In this document: positions 55,025-64,000 of the stretch, one piece after another
Position numbering within the stretch: position 1 is the stretch's first letter
How the letters are laid out: each line of letters opens with the position of its first letter
DNA from: Clostridium sp. N3C
GTDB lineage: Bacteria; Bacillota; Clostridia; Clostridiales; Clostridiaceae
Assembly (NCBI RefSeq): GCF_900095445.1
Contig: NZ_FMJL01000002.1
Coordinates: forward strand, 119,016 to 183,015
DNA length: 64,000 nt
Direction of reading: 5' to 3'
The notes under the pieces: generated by a model
The model's database searches: none
What the model was told of the DNA's origin: nothing
What the model saw: only the letters and a program-made list of their open reading frames with translations
Position numbers and translations under genes: made by a program

Positions 55025-56374
55025 ATGTTTAAAAAGATATTGATTGCAAATAGAGGGGAGATTGCCGTCCGGATCATAAGAGCTTGTCGAGAAATGGGCA
55101 TAATTTCCGTGGCAGTGTACTCAGAAGCAGATAGGGATGCTCTTCATGTGCAGCTAGCAGATGAAGCAGTTTGCATTGGAGGACCTGCTTCTAAAGATAG
55201 TTATCTAAACATACAGAACATATTAAGTGCTACAGTATTAACCGGGTCTGAAGCCATACATCCTGGCTTCGGTTTTCTTTCTGAAAATAGCAAGTTTGCT
55301 AAGATGTGCAGTGAGTGTAATATTGTTTTTATTGGCCCGGATGCTGAGAGTATTGAACTACTAGGGAATAAGTCAAGGGCTAGAGAGATTATGAAAGAGG
55401 CGGATATACCTATAATACCCGGTACAGAAGGTGCCTTACAAAGTGAAGAACATGCTTTGAAAATGGCTGAAGAAATAGGTTATCCTGTAATGATTAAAGC
55501 TGCTGCTGGAGGTGGTGGCAGAGGAATTAGGATAGTTTATAGTAAGGAAGAGCTTTCTAAAGCCTATAATACAGCAAAAAGTGAAGCTCAGGCTTGCTTT
55601 GACGATGATACTTTATACATGGAAAAGTATATTGATAAGCCACGACATATTGAGTTTCAGATCTTAGGTGATAAGTATGGAAATGTTATACATTTAGGCG
55701 AAAGAGAATGTTCTGTTCAAAGAAAAAACCAAAAGGTTTTAGAGGAAGCACCATCAAATATTTTGACTGATGAGTTAAGGCAACAAATGGGGGAAGCAGC
55801 AGTTAGAGCAGCAAAAAAAGTTGGATACTATAACGCTGGAACTGTGGAATTTTTGGTAGATAGTGATTTAAATTATTACTTTATGGAAATGAATACTAGA
55901 GTGCAGGTAGAACATCCAATTACAGAGTTAGTTACAGGTGTAGATATTGTTAAGCAACAAATTAAAATAGCGGCAGGAGAAAGGTTAGAATTAAAACAAG
56001 AGGATATAAAGCTTCGAGGACATGCCATAGAATGTAGAATAAATGCAGAAGATCCTAGTAATGATTTTAGACCTTCACCGGGAAAAATAATTGGATTAAA
56101 TATGCCTGGAGGGCCTGGAGTTAGAGTTGATAGTGCTGTTTATCAAGGATATGTTATTCCACCTTACTATGATTCTATGGTAGCTAAACTTATAGTACAT
56201 TCTGAGAATAGGAATAGTGCCATTGAAAGAATGAAGAGAGCTTTAGGAGAACTACTAATTGAAGGTATAGTAACAAATATAGACTTTCAATTTGAGATAC
56301 TTTGTGATGAAAGATTTATTAAAGGAGATTATAATACTTCATTCTTAAAAGATAAGTTGGTGAAAAGTGAATGA
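55025..56374 (+). CDS. accC: Acetyl-CoA carboxylase biotin carboxylase subunit
   Basis: 449 aa from the ATG at 55025 (SD GGAGG, 55013-55017); an upstream in-frame ATG lies in fabZ. ATP-grasp enzyme: [33 protein letters not shown] glycine-rich loop, [46 protein letters not shown]. Carboxylates biotin on AccB. Stop overlaps the accD start (ATGA). Confidence 0.97.
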   Translation: MFKKILIANRGEIAVRIIRACREMGIISVAVYSEADRDALHVQLADEAVCIGGPASKDSYLNIQNILSATVLTGSEAIHPGFGFLSENSKFAKMCSECNIVFIGPDAESIELLGNKSRAREIMKEADIPIIPGTEGALQSEEHALKMAEEIGYPVMIKAAAGGGGRGIRIVYSKEELSKAYNTAKSEAQACFDDDTLYMEKYIDKPRHIEFQILGDKYGNVIHLGERECSVQRKNQKVLEEAPSNILTDELRQQMGEAAVRAAKKVGYYNAGTVEFLVDSDLNYYFMEMNTRVQVEHPITELVTGVDIVKQQIKIAAGERLELKQEDIKLRGHAIECRINAEDPSNDFRPSPGKIIGLNMPGGPGVRVDSAVYQGYVIPPYYDSMVAKLIVHSENRNSAIERMKRALGELLIEGIVTNIDFQFEILCDERFIKGDYNTSFLKDKLVKSE

Positions 56375-57243
56375 TAAAAGATTTGTTTAAAAAGCAAAAA
56401 TATATAACAATCAGCACTACAAATTTAAATAGGGAAGAGCTGTATAAGCCCACTATACCTGATGGTATGTGGGTTAAATGTAATAACTGTGGTAAAATAT
56501 TATATAAAAGCGATGTAGAAGACAATTGCAACACCTGTGTTAATTGCAATTATCATTTTAGACTATCAGCAAAAGAAAGACTACAAATGGTTTTGGATAA
56601 GGATTCTTTTATAGAGTTTGATAAAGATATGGAAAGTGTAAATCCTATTAGCTTCCCTGGTTATGATGATAAATTAAATAAAACTAAGTTAGCTACAAAT
56701 ATGAAAGAAGCGGTAGTAACAGGACGTGGTAAAATAGCTGATTTACATACCGTTATAGCTGTTATGGATAGTAATTTTATGATGGGAAGTATGGGATCTG
56801 TAGTAGGAGAAAAGATTACAAGAGCTGTGGAATATGCTACAAATCATAGATTGCCGGTGATTATTTTTACTGCTTCTGGTGGTGCAAGAATGCAGGAGGG
56901 AATCCTATCCTTAATGCAAATGGCTAAAGTAAGTGGAGCTATAGCAAAGCATAATGAAAATAAACTACTATACGTTTCTGTAATAACGGATCCGACTACC
57001 GGTGGTGTAACTGCTAGCTTTGCTATGGAGGCAGATATAATTTTAGCTGAGCCAGGAGCCTTAATAGGTTTTGCAGGAAAGCGGGTTATAGAAAATACTA
57101 TTAAGCAGCAGTTACCAGAAGGATTTCAAAGGTCAGAGTTTTTATTAGAAAAGGGTTTTATTGATAAGATTGTTCATAGAACACAGCTAAGAATGACCTT
57201 AGCCAATATATTAAGGCTCCACGGGAGGTATAGCTATGAGTAA
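56371..57243 (+). CDS. accD: Acetyl-CoA carboxylase carboxyltransferase subunit beta
   Basis: 290 aa. The N-terminal zinc finger has CNNC and CNTCVNC (CxxC-x15-CxxC) at about residues 34-56. The crotonase-fold core follows ([37 protein letters not shown]). Pairs with AccA to transfer CO2 from biotin to acetyl-CoA. Overlaps accA start by 8 bases. Confidence 0.96.
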   Translation: MIKDLFKKQKYITISTTNLNREELYKPTIPDGMWVKCNNCGKILYKSDVEDNCNTCVNCNYHFRLSAKERLQMVLDKDSFIEFDKDMESVNPISFPGYDDKLNKTKLATNMKEAVVTGRGKIADLHTVIAVMDSNFMMGSMGSVVGEKITRAVEYATNHRLPVIIFTASGGARMQEGILSLMQMAKVSGAIAKHNENKLLYVSVITDPTTGGVTASFAMEADIILAEPGALIGFAGKRVIENTIKQQLPEGFQRSEFLLEKGFIDKIVHRTQLRMTLANILRLHGRYSYE

Positions 57244-58042
57244 GAAAAAGAGTGCTTGGGATAGAGTGAATATAGCTCGGGCACAGGAAAGACCATCTGC
57301 TAAGCAATATATAGATAGGATTTTTGATGGTTTTATAGAGCTGCATGGAGATAGGTATTATGGCGATGATCACGCAATAATTGGTGGTATAGCTTTTCTT
57401 AATGGAAAGCCAGTTACCGTTATAGCTGTACAGAAAGGTGAAAATACGAAGGATAACATATATAGAAACTTTGGATGTCCTCATCCAGAAGGCTATAGAA
57501 AGGCTCATAGGTTAATGTTGCAGGCAGAGAAATTCAATAGACCTATAGTCTGTTTAGTAGATACTCAAGGTGCTTATTGTGGAGTAGGTGCAGAGGAAAG
57601 AGGTCAAGGAGAAGCAATTGCTAAAAATTTAGTAACAATGATAAATTTAAAGGTGCCTATAATTTCAGTGGTCATCGGACAAGGAGGCAGCGGTGGCGCT
57701 TTAGCTCTTGCGTTAGCAGATGAGGTATGGATGCTGGAGAATTCTATATATTCAATATTATCGCCGGAAGGTTTTTCAAGTATTTTATGGAAGGATGTAT
57801 CTAGAGCAGCTGAAGCAGCGGAGGTTATGAAGCTTACAGCAGAAGAGTTGCTTAAATTAAAAGTCATTGATAAAGTAATAATGGAACCTAGTGGTAATGC
57901 TTCGAAGGATATAGACACTATGGCTACATTGCTAAAAGATAGATTGATAGATGGATTCCAAGTATTATGTAAGTTATCTAAAGATGAATTATTATTAAGA
58001 AGATATGAAAAGTATAGGAAAATTGGGCATTATAAAGAGTAA
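57236..58042 (+). CDS. accA: Acetyl-CoA carboxylase carboxyltransferase subunit alpha
   Basis: 268 aa, slightly shorter than most AccA because the N-terminal helix is brief. [75 protein letters not shown]. Final gene of the fatty-acid operon, followed directly by a terminator. Confidence 0.96.
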   Translation: MSKKKSAWDRVNIARAQERPSAKQYIDRIFDGFIELHGDRYYGDDHAIIGGIAFLNGKPVTVIAVQKGENTKDNIYRNFGCPHPEGYRKAHRLMLQAEKFNRPIVCLVDTQGAYCGVGAEERGQGEAIAKNLVTMINLKVPIISVVIGQGGSGGALALALADEVWMLENSIYSILSPEGFSSILWKDVSRAAEAAEVMKLTAEELLKLKVIDKVIMEPSGNASKDIDTMATLLKDRLIDGFQVLCKLSKDELLLRRYEKYRKIGHYKE

Positions 58043-58068
58043 TTATGAAATTATACGCATAAATATGA

Positions 58069-58096
58069 AAAACTCTCGTGCAAAACGGGAGTTTTT
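58069..58096 (+). terminator. Rho-independent terminator of the fatty-acid operon
   Basis: AAAACTCTCGT and ACGGGAGTTTT pair (one G-U), followed by TTTTTG. Confidence 0.85.
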
Positions 58097-58110
58097 GTTA
58101 TATAATAATT

Positions 58111-58144
58111 GTATAAATATAAAGTAAATGTGTATAAATATAAA
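58111..58144. promoter_or_regulatory. Tandem 13-base repeat upstream of argF, possible ArgR operator
   Basis: GTATAAATATAAA occurs at 58111-58123 and again at 58132-58144, 21 bases apart (two helical turns), immediately upstream of the SD. ArgR/AhrC boxes are AT-rich 18-mers of TNTGNATWWWWATNCANA type, usually in tandem; the match is partial. Confidence 0.45.
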
Positions 58145-58158
58145 CGGGGGCGATAATA

Positions 58159-59142
58159 ATGGAAATAAATTTAAAGGGGAGGAGCTTTCTAACACTATTG
58201 GATTTTTCACCAGATGAAATAAGATATCTATTAGATTTAGCTCATGACTTGAAAAAGAAAAAGAAAATGGGCATAAAAGATAAAAAATTGGACGGTAAAA
58301 ATATTGTGTTAATTTTTGAGAAGACATCTACAAGAACAAGATGTGCCTTTGAAGTGGCAGCCTATGATGAAGGGGCTAATGTTACCTATTTAACTAACTC
58401 ACAAATGGGTAAGAAGGAATCTATAGAAGATACTGCAATAGTTTTAGGAAGACTTTATGATGCTATTGAATTTAGAGGCTTTGATCAAAAGGTAGTAGAA
58501 ATTTTGGCACAAAAGTCCGGGGTGCCTGTATGGAACGGTTTAACAGATGATGATCATCCTACACAAGTATTAGCGGATTTTATGACCCTAGAAGAAAACA
58601 TAGATAAGCCTTTAAAGGAGATAAAGCTTACTTTTGTTGGAGATACAAGAAATAACATGTGTAATGCTTTAATGTACGGTTGTGCTAAAATGGGTATGAC
58701 TTTTGTAGCCTTTGGACCAAAAGAATTGTGGCCTAGTGAAGAAGTATTGAAAAAGGCTAATGCTATAGCAACTGAAACAGGATCAAAAATTGTCGTAACA
58801 GATAAAATAGAGGATATAAAGGGTTCTGATGCTCTTTATACGGATATTTGGGCTTCTATGGGAGAGGAAGATAAAATAGAAGAAAGAGTGAAACTTCTAT
58901 CTCCTTATAAGGTTACAATGGACATGTTAAAATCTACTGGTAATGAAGGAGTTAAATTTATGCATTGTTTACCTTCTTATCATAATTTTGATACGGAAAC
59001 TGCTAAGTTTTTTATGGAAGAAAAGGGAGTAGATATTAGGGAAGTAGATGATGAGGTGTTTAGAAGTGTAAATTCATTAGTTTATGAAGAAGCAGAAAAT
59101 CGACTTCATTCTATTAAAGCAGTTATGGTTGCAACTTTGTAA
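58159..59142 (+). CDS. argF: Ornithine carbamoyltransferase
   Basis: 327 aa. Carbamoyl phosphate motif STRTR ([15 protein letters not shown]) at about residues 57-61; [30 protein letters not shown]; ornithine-binding MHCLPSYHN. Makes citrulline for arginine synthesis, or works in reverse in arginine breakdown. No arcA/arcC neighbours are present, so direction is not decided. Strong GGGGG SD. Confidence 0.93.
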   Translation: MEINLKGRSFLTLLDFSPDEIRYLLDLAHDLKKKKKMGIKDKKLDGKNIVLIFEKTSTRTRCAFEVAAYDEGANVTYLTNSQMGKKESIEDTAIVLGRLYDAIEFRGFDQKVVEILAQKSGVPVWNGLTDDDHPTQVLADFMTLEENIDKPLKEIKLTFVGDTRNNMCNALMYGCAKMGMTFVAFGPKELWPSEEVLKKANAIATETGSKIVVTDKIEDIKGSDALYTDIWASMGEEDKIEERVKLLSPYKVTMDMLKSTGNEGVKFMHCLPSYHNFDTETAKFFMEEKGVDIREVDDEVFRSVNSLVYEEAENRLHSIKAVMVATL

Positions 59143-59219
59143 CAAGTGAATATAGGACAAGCGTATATGTAATCAACATTAATTGGGTGAAGAATTTTAA
59201 AGATAAAAGGGTGGTTTAT

Positions 59220-59780
59220 ATGGTTAATTTACTTGATTACATATACTCAAGAAGTATTGTACAAAGCTTTTGCAATAAAAAGGTGGAAGAGCAGAAGATT
59301 ATGCTTTTATTAGAGGCTGCTATGGCAGCACCTAGTACATGTTGCAATGATCCTTGGGAATTTATTGTGATTTCAGATGAAGAAAAAAATAGAAAACTTA
59401 AGGAAGCAACTCAATTTCAATGCTGTAATGCACCATTAGCAATTGTAGTTTGTGGTAACATTAAGTTAGGGAAAGCTGAAGTGGAAAACAGCTTGTTGCA
59501 AGACTGCATGGCTGCTATTCAAAATATAATTTTGGCCTGTGCAGGTATAAATCTAGGGGCAGAATGGTGTAGTGTATATCTATATCAAGATACGGTGGAG
59601 GCCATAAGACAAATGTTGCATATTCCCGACCATGTAATTCCTCTAGGAATTGTATGTGTAGGATATCCAGATGAAATAAAAAACCTTAAGGCCAAATATA
59701 ATGAAAAAAGAATATACTGGGAAAAGTATGATTCTAGTAGAACTCTTAAAGGAAGACCGAAAAAAAGTTTAACTTATTAA
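59220..59780 (+). CDS. Nitroreductase-family protein
   Basis: 186 aa from ATG at 59220 (SD AAGGGTGG); a GTG at 59187 is also in frame. Nitroreductase fold: YSRSIVQSF, LLEAAMAAPSTCCNDPWEFIVI, and GINLGAEWCSVYLYQ, HVIPLGIVCVGYPDE near the end. FMN-binding, NAD(P)H-dependent reduction is expected. Several cysteines (CC at about 47-48 and 77-78) are distinctive. Substrate unknown; terminator follows. Confidence 0.85.
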   Translation: MVNLLDYIYSRSIVQSFCNKKVEEQKIMLLLEAAMAAPSTCCNDPWEFIVISDEEKNRKLKEATQFQCCNAPLAIVVCGNIKLGKAEVENSLLQDCMAAIQNIILACAGINLGAEWCSVYLYQDTVEAIRQMLHIPDHVIPLGIVCVGYPDEIKNLKAKYNEKRIYWEKYDSSRTLKGRPKKSLTY

Positions 59781-59820
59781 TAAAAACGAACAACTTAATA
59801 TATATAACCTCAGGTTCTAG

Positions 59821-59856
59821 GAACTATTCATTTCAAAAATGGATAGTTCTTTTTGT
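59821..59856 (+). terminator. Rho-independent terminator after the nitroreductase gene
   Basis: GAACTATTCATTT and AAATGGATAGTTC pair (one G-U) around CAA, followed by TTTTTG. Confidence 0.88.
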
Positions 59857-59950
59857 AGATTAACAGCAAAACAATAGTATGAAGTAACCTTTGATTATAT
59901 ATACATCAACTAAAATATTAGAAGGTAGTGTTAATACCAATGAAAAATGC

Positions 59951-59956
59951 TATAAT
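59951..59956 (+). promoter_or_regulatory. Extended -10 promoter element for the DUF2207 gene
   Basis: TATAAT preceded by TGC gives TGCTATAAT, an extended -10 that can act without a good -35. The start would be near 59963, 47 bases before the gene. Confidence 0.5.
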
Positions 59957-60009
59957 TAATGTAACAAAATAATAAATAAGGAAAGAAAAATCCATTAAGG
60001 GGGACATTG

Positions 60010-61635
60010 ATGAAGAAGGTTGTAGCAGTTTTATTGTTTTTCAGTATTTTTCTGTCGCCTTTTATAGTAAAGGCTGATTCTAAAAGTTACACCATTGAAA
60101 ACCTAGTGGTAAATTCAACAATATTAAGAAATGGCGATGTTTACGTAGAAGAAGAATTAACCTACTATTTTAACGGTGACTTCAATGGAATATACAGAAA
60201 CTTATCAAAAAAAGGTGCTGATAATATTACCATATCTGAGGTTTTAGTAGAAGATAACAAAGGTAATGTAATAACCCTAAGAGAAGATAAAGGTTCTAAC
60301 AACAATTACTATGAGTTAGATAATTCTAGTTCCCTATCTAAAATAAAAATATTCTCTAAAAGCAGTAATGAAAGAAAAACATTTATATTTAAATACACAA
60401 TTCATGGAGCAGTGGTTAAGAGAGAAGATATTGGAGAACTTTATTGGGCCTTTTATGAAGTAGAGAATAATATACCTGTAAATACATTTGAACTTAATTT
60501 ATCATTAAACAGTGCTGATTTTGATATGTCAGTTTTCAAGCACTGGGGTTACGTTGACGGTAAAAATCTAATTGTTAATTACAATGAAAAAGGCTTTCAA
60601 ATCAATGGTAGCAATTTAACAGGAAAACTAGGGGTAAAGGTGAACTTTCAACCTGACTATTTAGATATACCTATTACAAAAAAAGGACAAGGCGCTATTA
60701 TTGGACTAGTTATATTAGCAGTAGTATTTATTTTTGTTTTTGCAATTGTAGTTTATATAATGAGGAAAAATAAAAAGTTCAAAGCCGCTGTTAATTCCTA
60801 CAGAGCAAGGTATATGCATTTTAATGGCGACTTAGTAACCATGGCTCCTAGCGATATGGCTCCAGCACTTGTGGACCTCCTGATTAATGAAAATTATGTA
60901 TCAAGCTCAGCAATTTCTGCTACCTTATTTTATCTATGTCATAAGGGCTATTATACATTGGAAAACCCTTCACATATCAAAAATGAATTTTCTAGTAAAA
61001 AGAATAATCAGGATTTAGTTTTCAAACGTAACTACCAAATGGCACCGCCAGAAACTGCTCATTTGAAATATTTTATGAGATGGATGTCTAAATATGAACG
61101 GAATGGTGTGTTAGCATTAAAAACTATAAGGAGTAAGGTGCAAACAAGGTCAGGGGCTCTTGACTATAAAACTTCCAATGCTCAGTTTGATCAAACGGTA
61201 AAAAGAGAAGCTAAAGAATTAGGCTTTTATGTTAATATCGAGAATAAAACTATTTTAAGTAACGAATATTACGATGAAAAATTAAAATGGAAAGCCTACA
61301 AAAAGTATCTAATGAGTTATGTAAATAGAAAAAATATGGAACCTATAGAAAGTATAGATGAAATGTTAATATATGCTTCAGTGCTCATAGGTAGTCAAAA
61401 TCAGTTGAAAAAATTATTAGATAGTGTAAATAACTCTGTGTACTCTAGCAATAGCTTTAATGATAACCTCTTTTATTACTACTATCCCTTCTTTATGACT
61501 AATTATAGTTTGTGGGGCGGAATAAATTATGAGGCCAATAAAGATTATTCTAGTGGTGACGGAGGAGGATTTGGTGGCTTCTCAAGTGGAAGCGACTTCG
61601 GCGGCGGTGGCGGGGGAGGCTCTGGGGCATTTTAA
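60010..61635 (+). CDS. DUF2207-domain membrane protein
   Basis: 541 aa. N-terminal signal peptide (about 1-22, MKKVVAVLLFFSIFLSPFIVKA), an extracellular DUF2207 domain (about 25-215, NSTILRNGDVYVEEELTYYF, GIYRNL), a membrane helix (about 229-251), a cytoplasmic region with MAPALVDLLI, and a Gly/Ser-rich tail FGGGGGGGSGAF typical of the family. Function unknown. The ATG at 60010 is preferred over a TTG three bases upstream. It is monocistronic. Confidence 0.85.
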   Translation: MKKVVAVLLFFSIFLSPFIVKADSKSYTIENLVVNSTILRNGDVYVEEELTYYFNGDFNGIYRNLSKKGADNITISEVLVEDNKGNVITLREDKGSNNNYYELDNSSSLSKIKIFSKSSNERKTFIFKYTIHGAVVKREDIGELYWAFYEVENNIPVNTFELNLSLNSADFDMSVFKHWGYVDGKNLIVNYNEKGFQINGSNLTGKLGVKVNFQPDYLDIPITKKGQGAIIGLVILAVVFIFVFAIVVYIMRKNKKFKAAVNSYRARYMHFNGDLVTMAPSDMAPALVDLLINENYVSSSAISATLFYLCHKGYYTLENPSHIKNEFSSKKNNQDLVFKRNYQMAPPETAHLKYFMRWMSKYERNGVLALKTIRSKVQTRSGALDYKTSNAQFDQTVKREAKELGFYVNIENKTILSNEYYDEKLKWKAYKKYLMSYVNRKNMEPIESIDEMLIYASVLIGSQNQLKKLLDSVNNSVYSSNSFNDNLFYYYYPFFMTNYSLWGGINYEANKDYSSGDGGGFGGFSSGSDFGGGGGGGSGAF

Positions 61636-61645
61636 AATGCCCCAG
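61622..61645. terminator. Perfect 24-base palindrome over the stop codon
   Basis: CTGGGGCATTTTAAAATGCCCCAG is a perfect palindrome that includes the TAA at 61633-61635. No T run follows, so it may stabilise the mRNA end rather than terminate. Confidence 0.5.
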
Positions 61646-61740
61646 GGGCGTGCGATATAATATGAAAAATGTCACTCAGCTAACCCATCTTCCATGTTAA
61701 AATAGAGTACGTATAGATTATTAAATTAATAGAAACTTAT

Positions 61741-61773
61741 AAATAAGAAGTGCCACACTTCTTATTTTTTTAT
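61741..61773 (+). terminator. Rho-independent terminator upstream of iscR
   Basis: AATAAGAAGTG and CACTTCTTATT pair around CC(A), followed by TTTTTT. Confidence 0.85.
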
Positions 61774-61800
61774 CCTATAAAAAGAAATATAAATACATAG

Positions 61801-61829
61801 TTGACAACTTTACAAGCATTTGCTATTGT
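61801..61829 (+). promoter_or_regulatory. Promoter of the isc operon
   Basis: TTGACA (61801-61806), 17-base spacer, TATTGT (61824-61829). The leader is about 40 bases. Confidence 0.75.
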
Positions 61830-61875
61830 AAAAATAAAGTCTACTAAAAGAGTCGGATTTAAAGGATGTGATTAA

Positions 61876-62334
61876 ATGAAATTGTCTACCAAAGGTAGAT
61901 ATGGCGTTAAAGCAATGGTAGATTTAGCTCTTAACTATGGAGATGAACCTATTTCTATAAAGAGTATATCAGATAGACAGGGCATATCGGAATATTATTT
62001 AGAGCAATTATTTGCGCCCTTAAGAAAGGCTGGAATAATCAAGAGTATAAGAGGTGCTCAAGGAGGTTATATTTTAAGTAAGTCACCTAAGGATATTACT
62101 GTGGCTGAAATAATAAAAATATTAGAAGGACCTATAGAAATATCTGATTGCATAGAGGGCTCTACTTGTAGTAATGAAGATTATTGTGCTACAAGGCTTT
62201 TATGGGAAAAGATAAAGAAGAGTATTGATAGTGTTTTAGAGACAACTACCCTTAATGATATAGTAGAAGATTATAATAAAATAAAGCAAAATAGAAATAA
62301 TCATCCTTTAACATCGAAAAAATATGCTAAATAA
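61876..62334 (+). CDS. iscR: Rrf2-family regulator IscR
   Basis: 152 aa. Winged helix typical of Rrf2 (MKLSTKGRYGVKAMVDLALN, ISEYYLEQLFAPLRKAGIIK, GGYILSKSPKDITVAEII). Three cysteines at 92, 98 and 104 match the [2Fe-2S] ligands of E. coli IscR exactly in number and spacing; the fourth ligand His107 is Arg here. It should sense Fe-S status and control the isc genes that follow. Confidence 0.92.
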   Translation: MKLSTKGRYGVKAMVDLALNYGDEPISIKSISDRQGISEYYLEQLFAPLRKAGIIKSIRGAQGGYILSKSPKDITVAEIIKILEGPIEISDCIEGSTCSNEDYCATRLLWEKIKKSIDSVLETTTLNDIVEDYNKIKQNRNNHPLTSKKYAK

Positions 62335-62378
62335 ATAAACTTATCATATCATTGACATAAATCAAGGAAGGTGAAATA

Positions 62379-63572
62379 ATGAACAAAACTATTTACATGG
62401 ATTATGCAGCTACAACTTATACAAAAAAAGAAGTACTTGAAGAAATGCTGCCTTATTTTATAGAAAACTATGGTAATCCATCATCTATTTACTCTTTGTC
62501 AAGAACAACAAAAAGAGCTATAGATGTTAGTAGAGACAGAGTTGCTAAGGCTTTAAACGCTGAGCCTTCAGAAATATTTTTTACTGGTTCTGGTTCTGAA
62601 GCGGATAACTGGGCAATTAAAGGTGTAGCCTTTGCAAATAAAAAGAAGGGTAATCACATAATAACTACACAAATAGAGCATCATGCAGTGTTACATGCTT
62701 GTGAGTATTTAGAAAAGCATGGTTTTGAGGTTACTTATTTACCTGTAAATGAGGAGGGTTTTATTAATATTGATGATTTAGCTGCAGCCATAAAAGATAC
62801 TACAATTTTAGTATCTATAATGTTTGCTAATAATGAAATAGGAACTATTCAACCTATTAAAGAAATAGGAAAATTATGTCGTGAGAAAAAAGTATTGTTC
62901 CATACAGATGCAGTTCAGGCTGTGGGAAATGTACCAATTGATGTTAAGGATATGAATATAGATTTGCTTTCATTAGCCGGTCATAAGTTCTATGGTCCTA
63001 AAGGAGTGGGAGCTTTATACATAAGAAAAGGTGTTAGAATTGACAATTTAATCCATGGTGGTGGACAGGAAAGAGCTAGAAGAGCTGGTACAGAAAATGT
63101 TGCTAGCATAGTAGGTTTAGGCAAAGCAATTGAATTGGCAGTTTCTAATATGGAAGAAAAAAATGCAAAATTAATAGCTTTAAGAGATAAATTAATAGAG
63201 GGATTATTAAAGGTTCCTTATACAAGATTAAATGGACCAAGGGGAGATAAAAGGTTACCAGGAAATGTTAACGTGTGTTTCCAATATATTGAAGGGGAAT
63301 CAGTATTACTGTTATTAGATGATGCAGGAATTTGTGCTTCCAGTGGAAGTGCTTGTACTTCTGGAGCTTTAGATCCTTCTCACGTGCTTTTAGCAATTGG
63401 ATTGCCTCATGAAATTGCTCATGGTTCTTTAAGGCTAAGCTTAGGAGAAGGCAATACAGAGGAAGATGTCGATTATGTATTAGATGTTGTACCTAAAATA
63501 GTACAAAGACTTAGAGATATGTCACCTTTGTGGGAAGACGTTGTAAAAAAGGGAGGATGCAAAAATGTATAG
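62379..63572 (+). CDS. iscS: Cysteine desulfurase, NifS/IscS type
   Basis: 397 aa. PLP lysine in [18 protein letters not shown], active-site Cys in [20 protein letters not shown]-terminal [18 protein letters not shown], and [18 protein letters not shown]. Provides sulfur for Fe-S cluster assembly. It overlaps the scaffold gene by 8 bases and follows iscR by 44 bases. Confidence 0.96.
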   Translation: MNKTIYMDYAATTYTKKEVLEEMLPYFIENYGNPSSIYSLSRTTKRAIDVSRDRVAKALNAEPSEIFFTGSGSEADNWAIKGVAFANKKKGNHIITTQIEHHAVLHACEYLEKHGFEVTYLPVNEEGFINIDDLAAAIKDTTILVSIMFANNEIGTIQPIKEIGKLCREKKVLFHTDAVQAVGNVPIDVKDMNIDLLSLAGHKFYGPKGVGALYIRKGVRIDNLIHGGGQERARRAGTENVASIVGLGKAIELAVSNMEEKNAKLIALRDKLIEGLLKVPYTRLNGPRGDKRLPGNVNVCFQYIEGESVLLLLDDAGICASSGSACTSGALDPSHVLLAIGLPHEIAHGSLRLSLGEGNTEEDVDYVLDVVPKIVQRLRDMSPLWEDVVKKGGCKNV

Positions 63573-63990
63573 CGAAAAAGTAATGGATCATTTTAGAAAT
63601 CCTAGAAATGTTGGAGAAATAGAAGATGCCAACGGTATTGGAGAAGTTGGTAACGCTAAATGCGGAGATATAATGAAAATATACTTAAAGGTTGAAGACA
63701 ATATTATTAAAGATGTTAAGTTTAAAACTTATGGTTGTGGATCTGCTATTGCTTCATCTAGCATGGCTACTGAACTTATTAAAGGTAAAAGCTTAGAGGA
63801 AGCTTGGCAGCTTACAAATAAAGCAGTGGCAGAAGCTTTAGATGGACTACCACCAGTAAAAATGCATTGTTCTGTTTTAGCAGAGGAAGCTATTCATAAA
63901 GCTATTAATGATTATAGAATAAATCAGGGGTTAGAACCATGGGAAATGACAGAACATGATGACATACACGACCACGTTCATGGAGAATAA
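63565..63990 (+). CDS. iscU: Iron-sulfur cluster scaffold NifU/IscU
   Basis: 141 aa. Three scaffold cysteines: [34 protein letters not shown], and [13 protein letters not shown]. The Asp after the first Cys (CGD) is present. A C-terminal His/Asp-rich tail ([11 protein letters not shown]) ends the protein. Partner of the adjacent cysteine desulfurase. Confidence 0.96.
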   Translation: MYSEKVMDHFRNPRNVGEIEDANGIGEVGNAKCGDIMKIYLKVEDNIIKDVKFKTYGCGSAIASSSMATELIKGKSLEEAWQLTNKAVAEALDGLPPVKMHCSVLAEEAIHKAINDYRINQGLEPWEMTEHDDIHDHVHGE

Positions 63991-64000
63991 TTAATACAAT

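Overview
The window looks like a chromosome segment of a Clostridium-type spore-forming anaerobe. Supporting points: very AT-rich DNA, strong AGGAGG-like Shine-Dalgarno (SD) sites, frequent TTG/GTG starts, a SCIFF peptide with its radical SAM maturase, a gerABC-type germinant receptor operon, FabK as the enoyl-ACP reductase, HemZ, and IscR next to nifS-like iscS and iscU. I saw no tRNA, rRNA, CRISPR array, insertion sequence or prophage. All identifications come from reading the sequence; no database search was possible.

Region 1 (1-19350) is conserved core: the end of yebC, a BofC_C-type membrane protein, ruvA-ruvB-queA-tgt-yajC, a small membrane protein, scfA-scfB (SCIFF peptide and maturase), secD-secF, a shortened RecJ-like protein that has lost its catalytic motifs, apt, and a tight run relA-dtd-MBL hydrolase-hemZ-hisS-aspS.

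Region 2 (19351-36600) is accessory and partly decaying. It holds a small exported protein, a PHP histidinol phosphatase, a tandem-domain CsoR/CstR-type repressor and an SDR dehydrogenase. It also holds three related cassettes of an unrecognised 130-aa protein (two intact, one collapsed) around a TPP-enzyme/GAF pair. An Fnr-like regulator sits tail to tail with an orphan pair of Opp/Dpp ATPases. A GyrI-like protein, an AraC-GyrI regulator and a DUF6323/DUF6179-like gene pair follow. Three broken genes (CPBP protease, YjdF, GNAT) lie among them. A perfect FNR-type box (22737-22750) and a near-perfect one (30506-30519) suggest a local oxygen/redox regulon; the second sits exactly at -41.5 of a predicted promoter.

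Region 3 (36600-46310) carries two tandemly duplicated chemoreceptors whose duplicated promoters contain Spo0A-box-like sequences in the spacer, a gerA-type operon whose C subunit lacks the lipobox cysteine, a Dabb-domain lipoprotein with a one-base frameshift at its start, and a two-gene ThrE-type exporter.

Region 4 (46311-64000) is core metabolism: glyA and a flavin reductase; a complete type II fatty-acid synthesis operon (fabT-fabH-acpP-fabK-fabD-fabG-fabF-accB-fabZ-accC-accD-accA) with two FabT-like operators at the promoter; argF with a tandem operator-like repeat; a nitroreductase; a DUF2207 membrane protein; and iscR-iscS-iscU, which runs to the end of the window.
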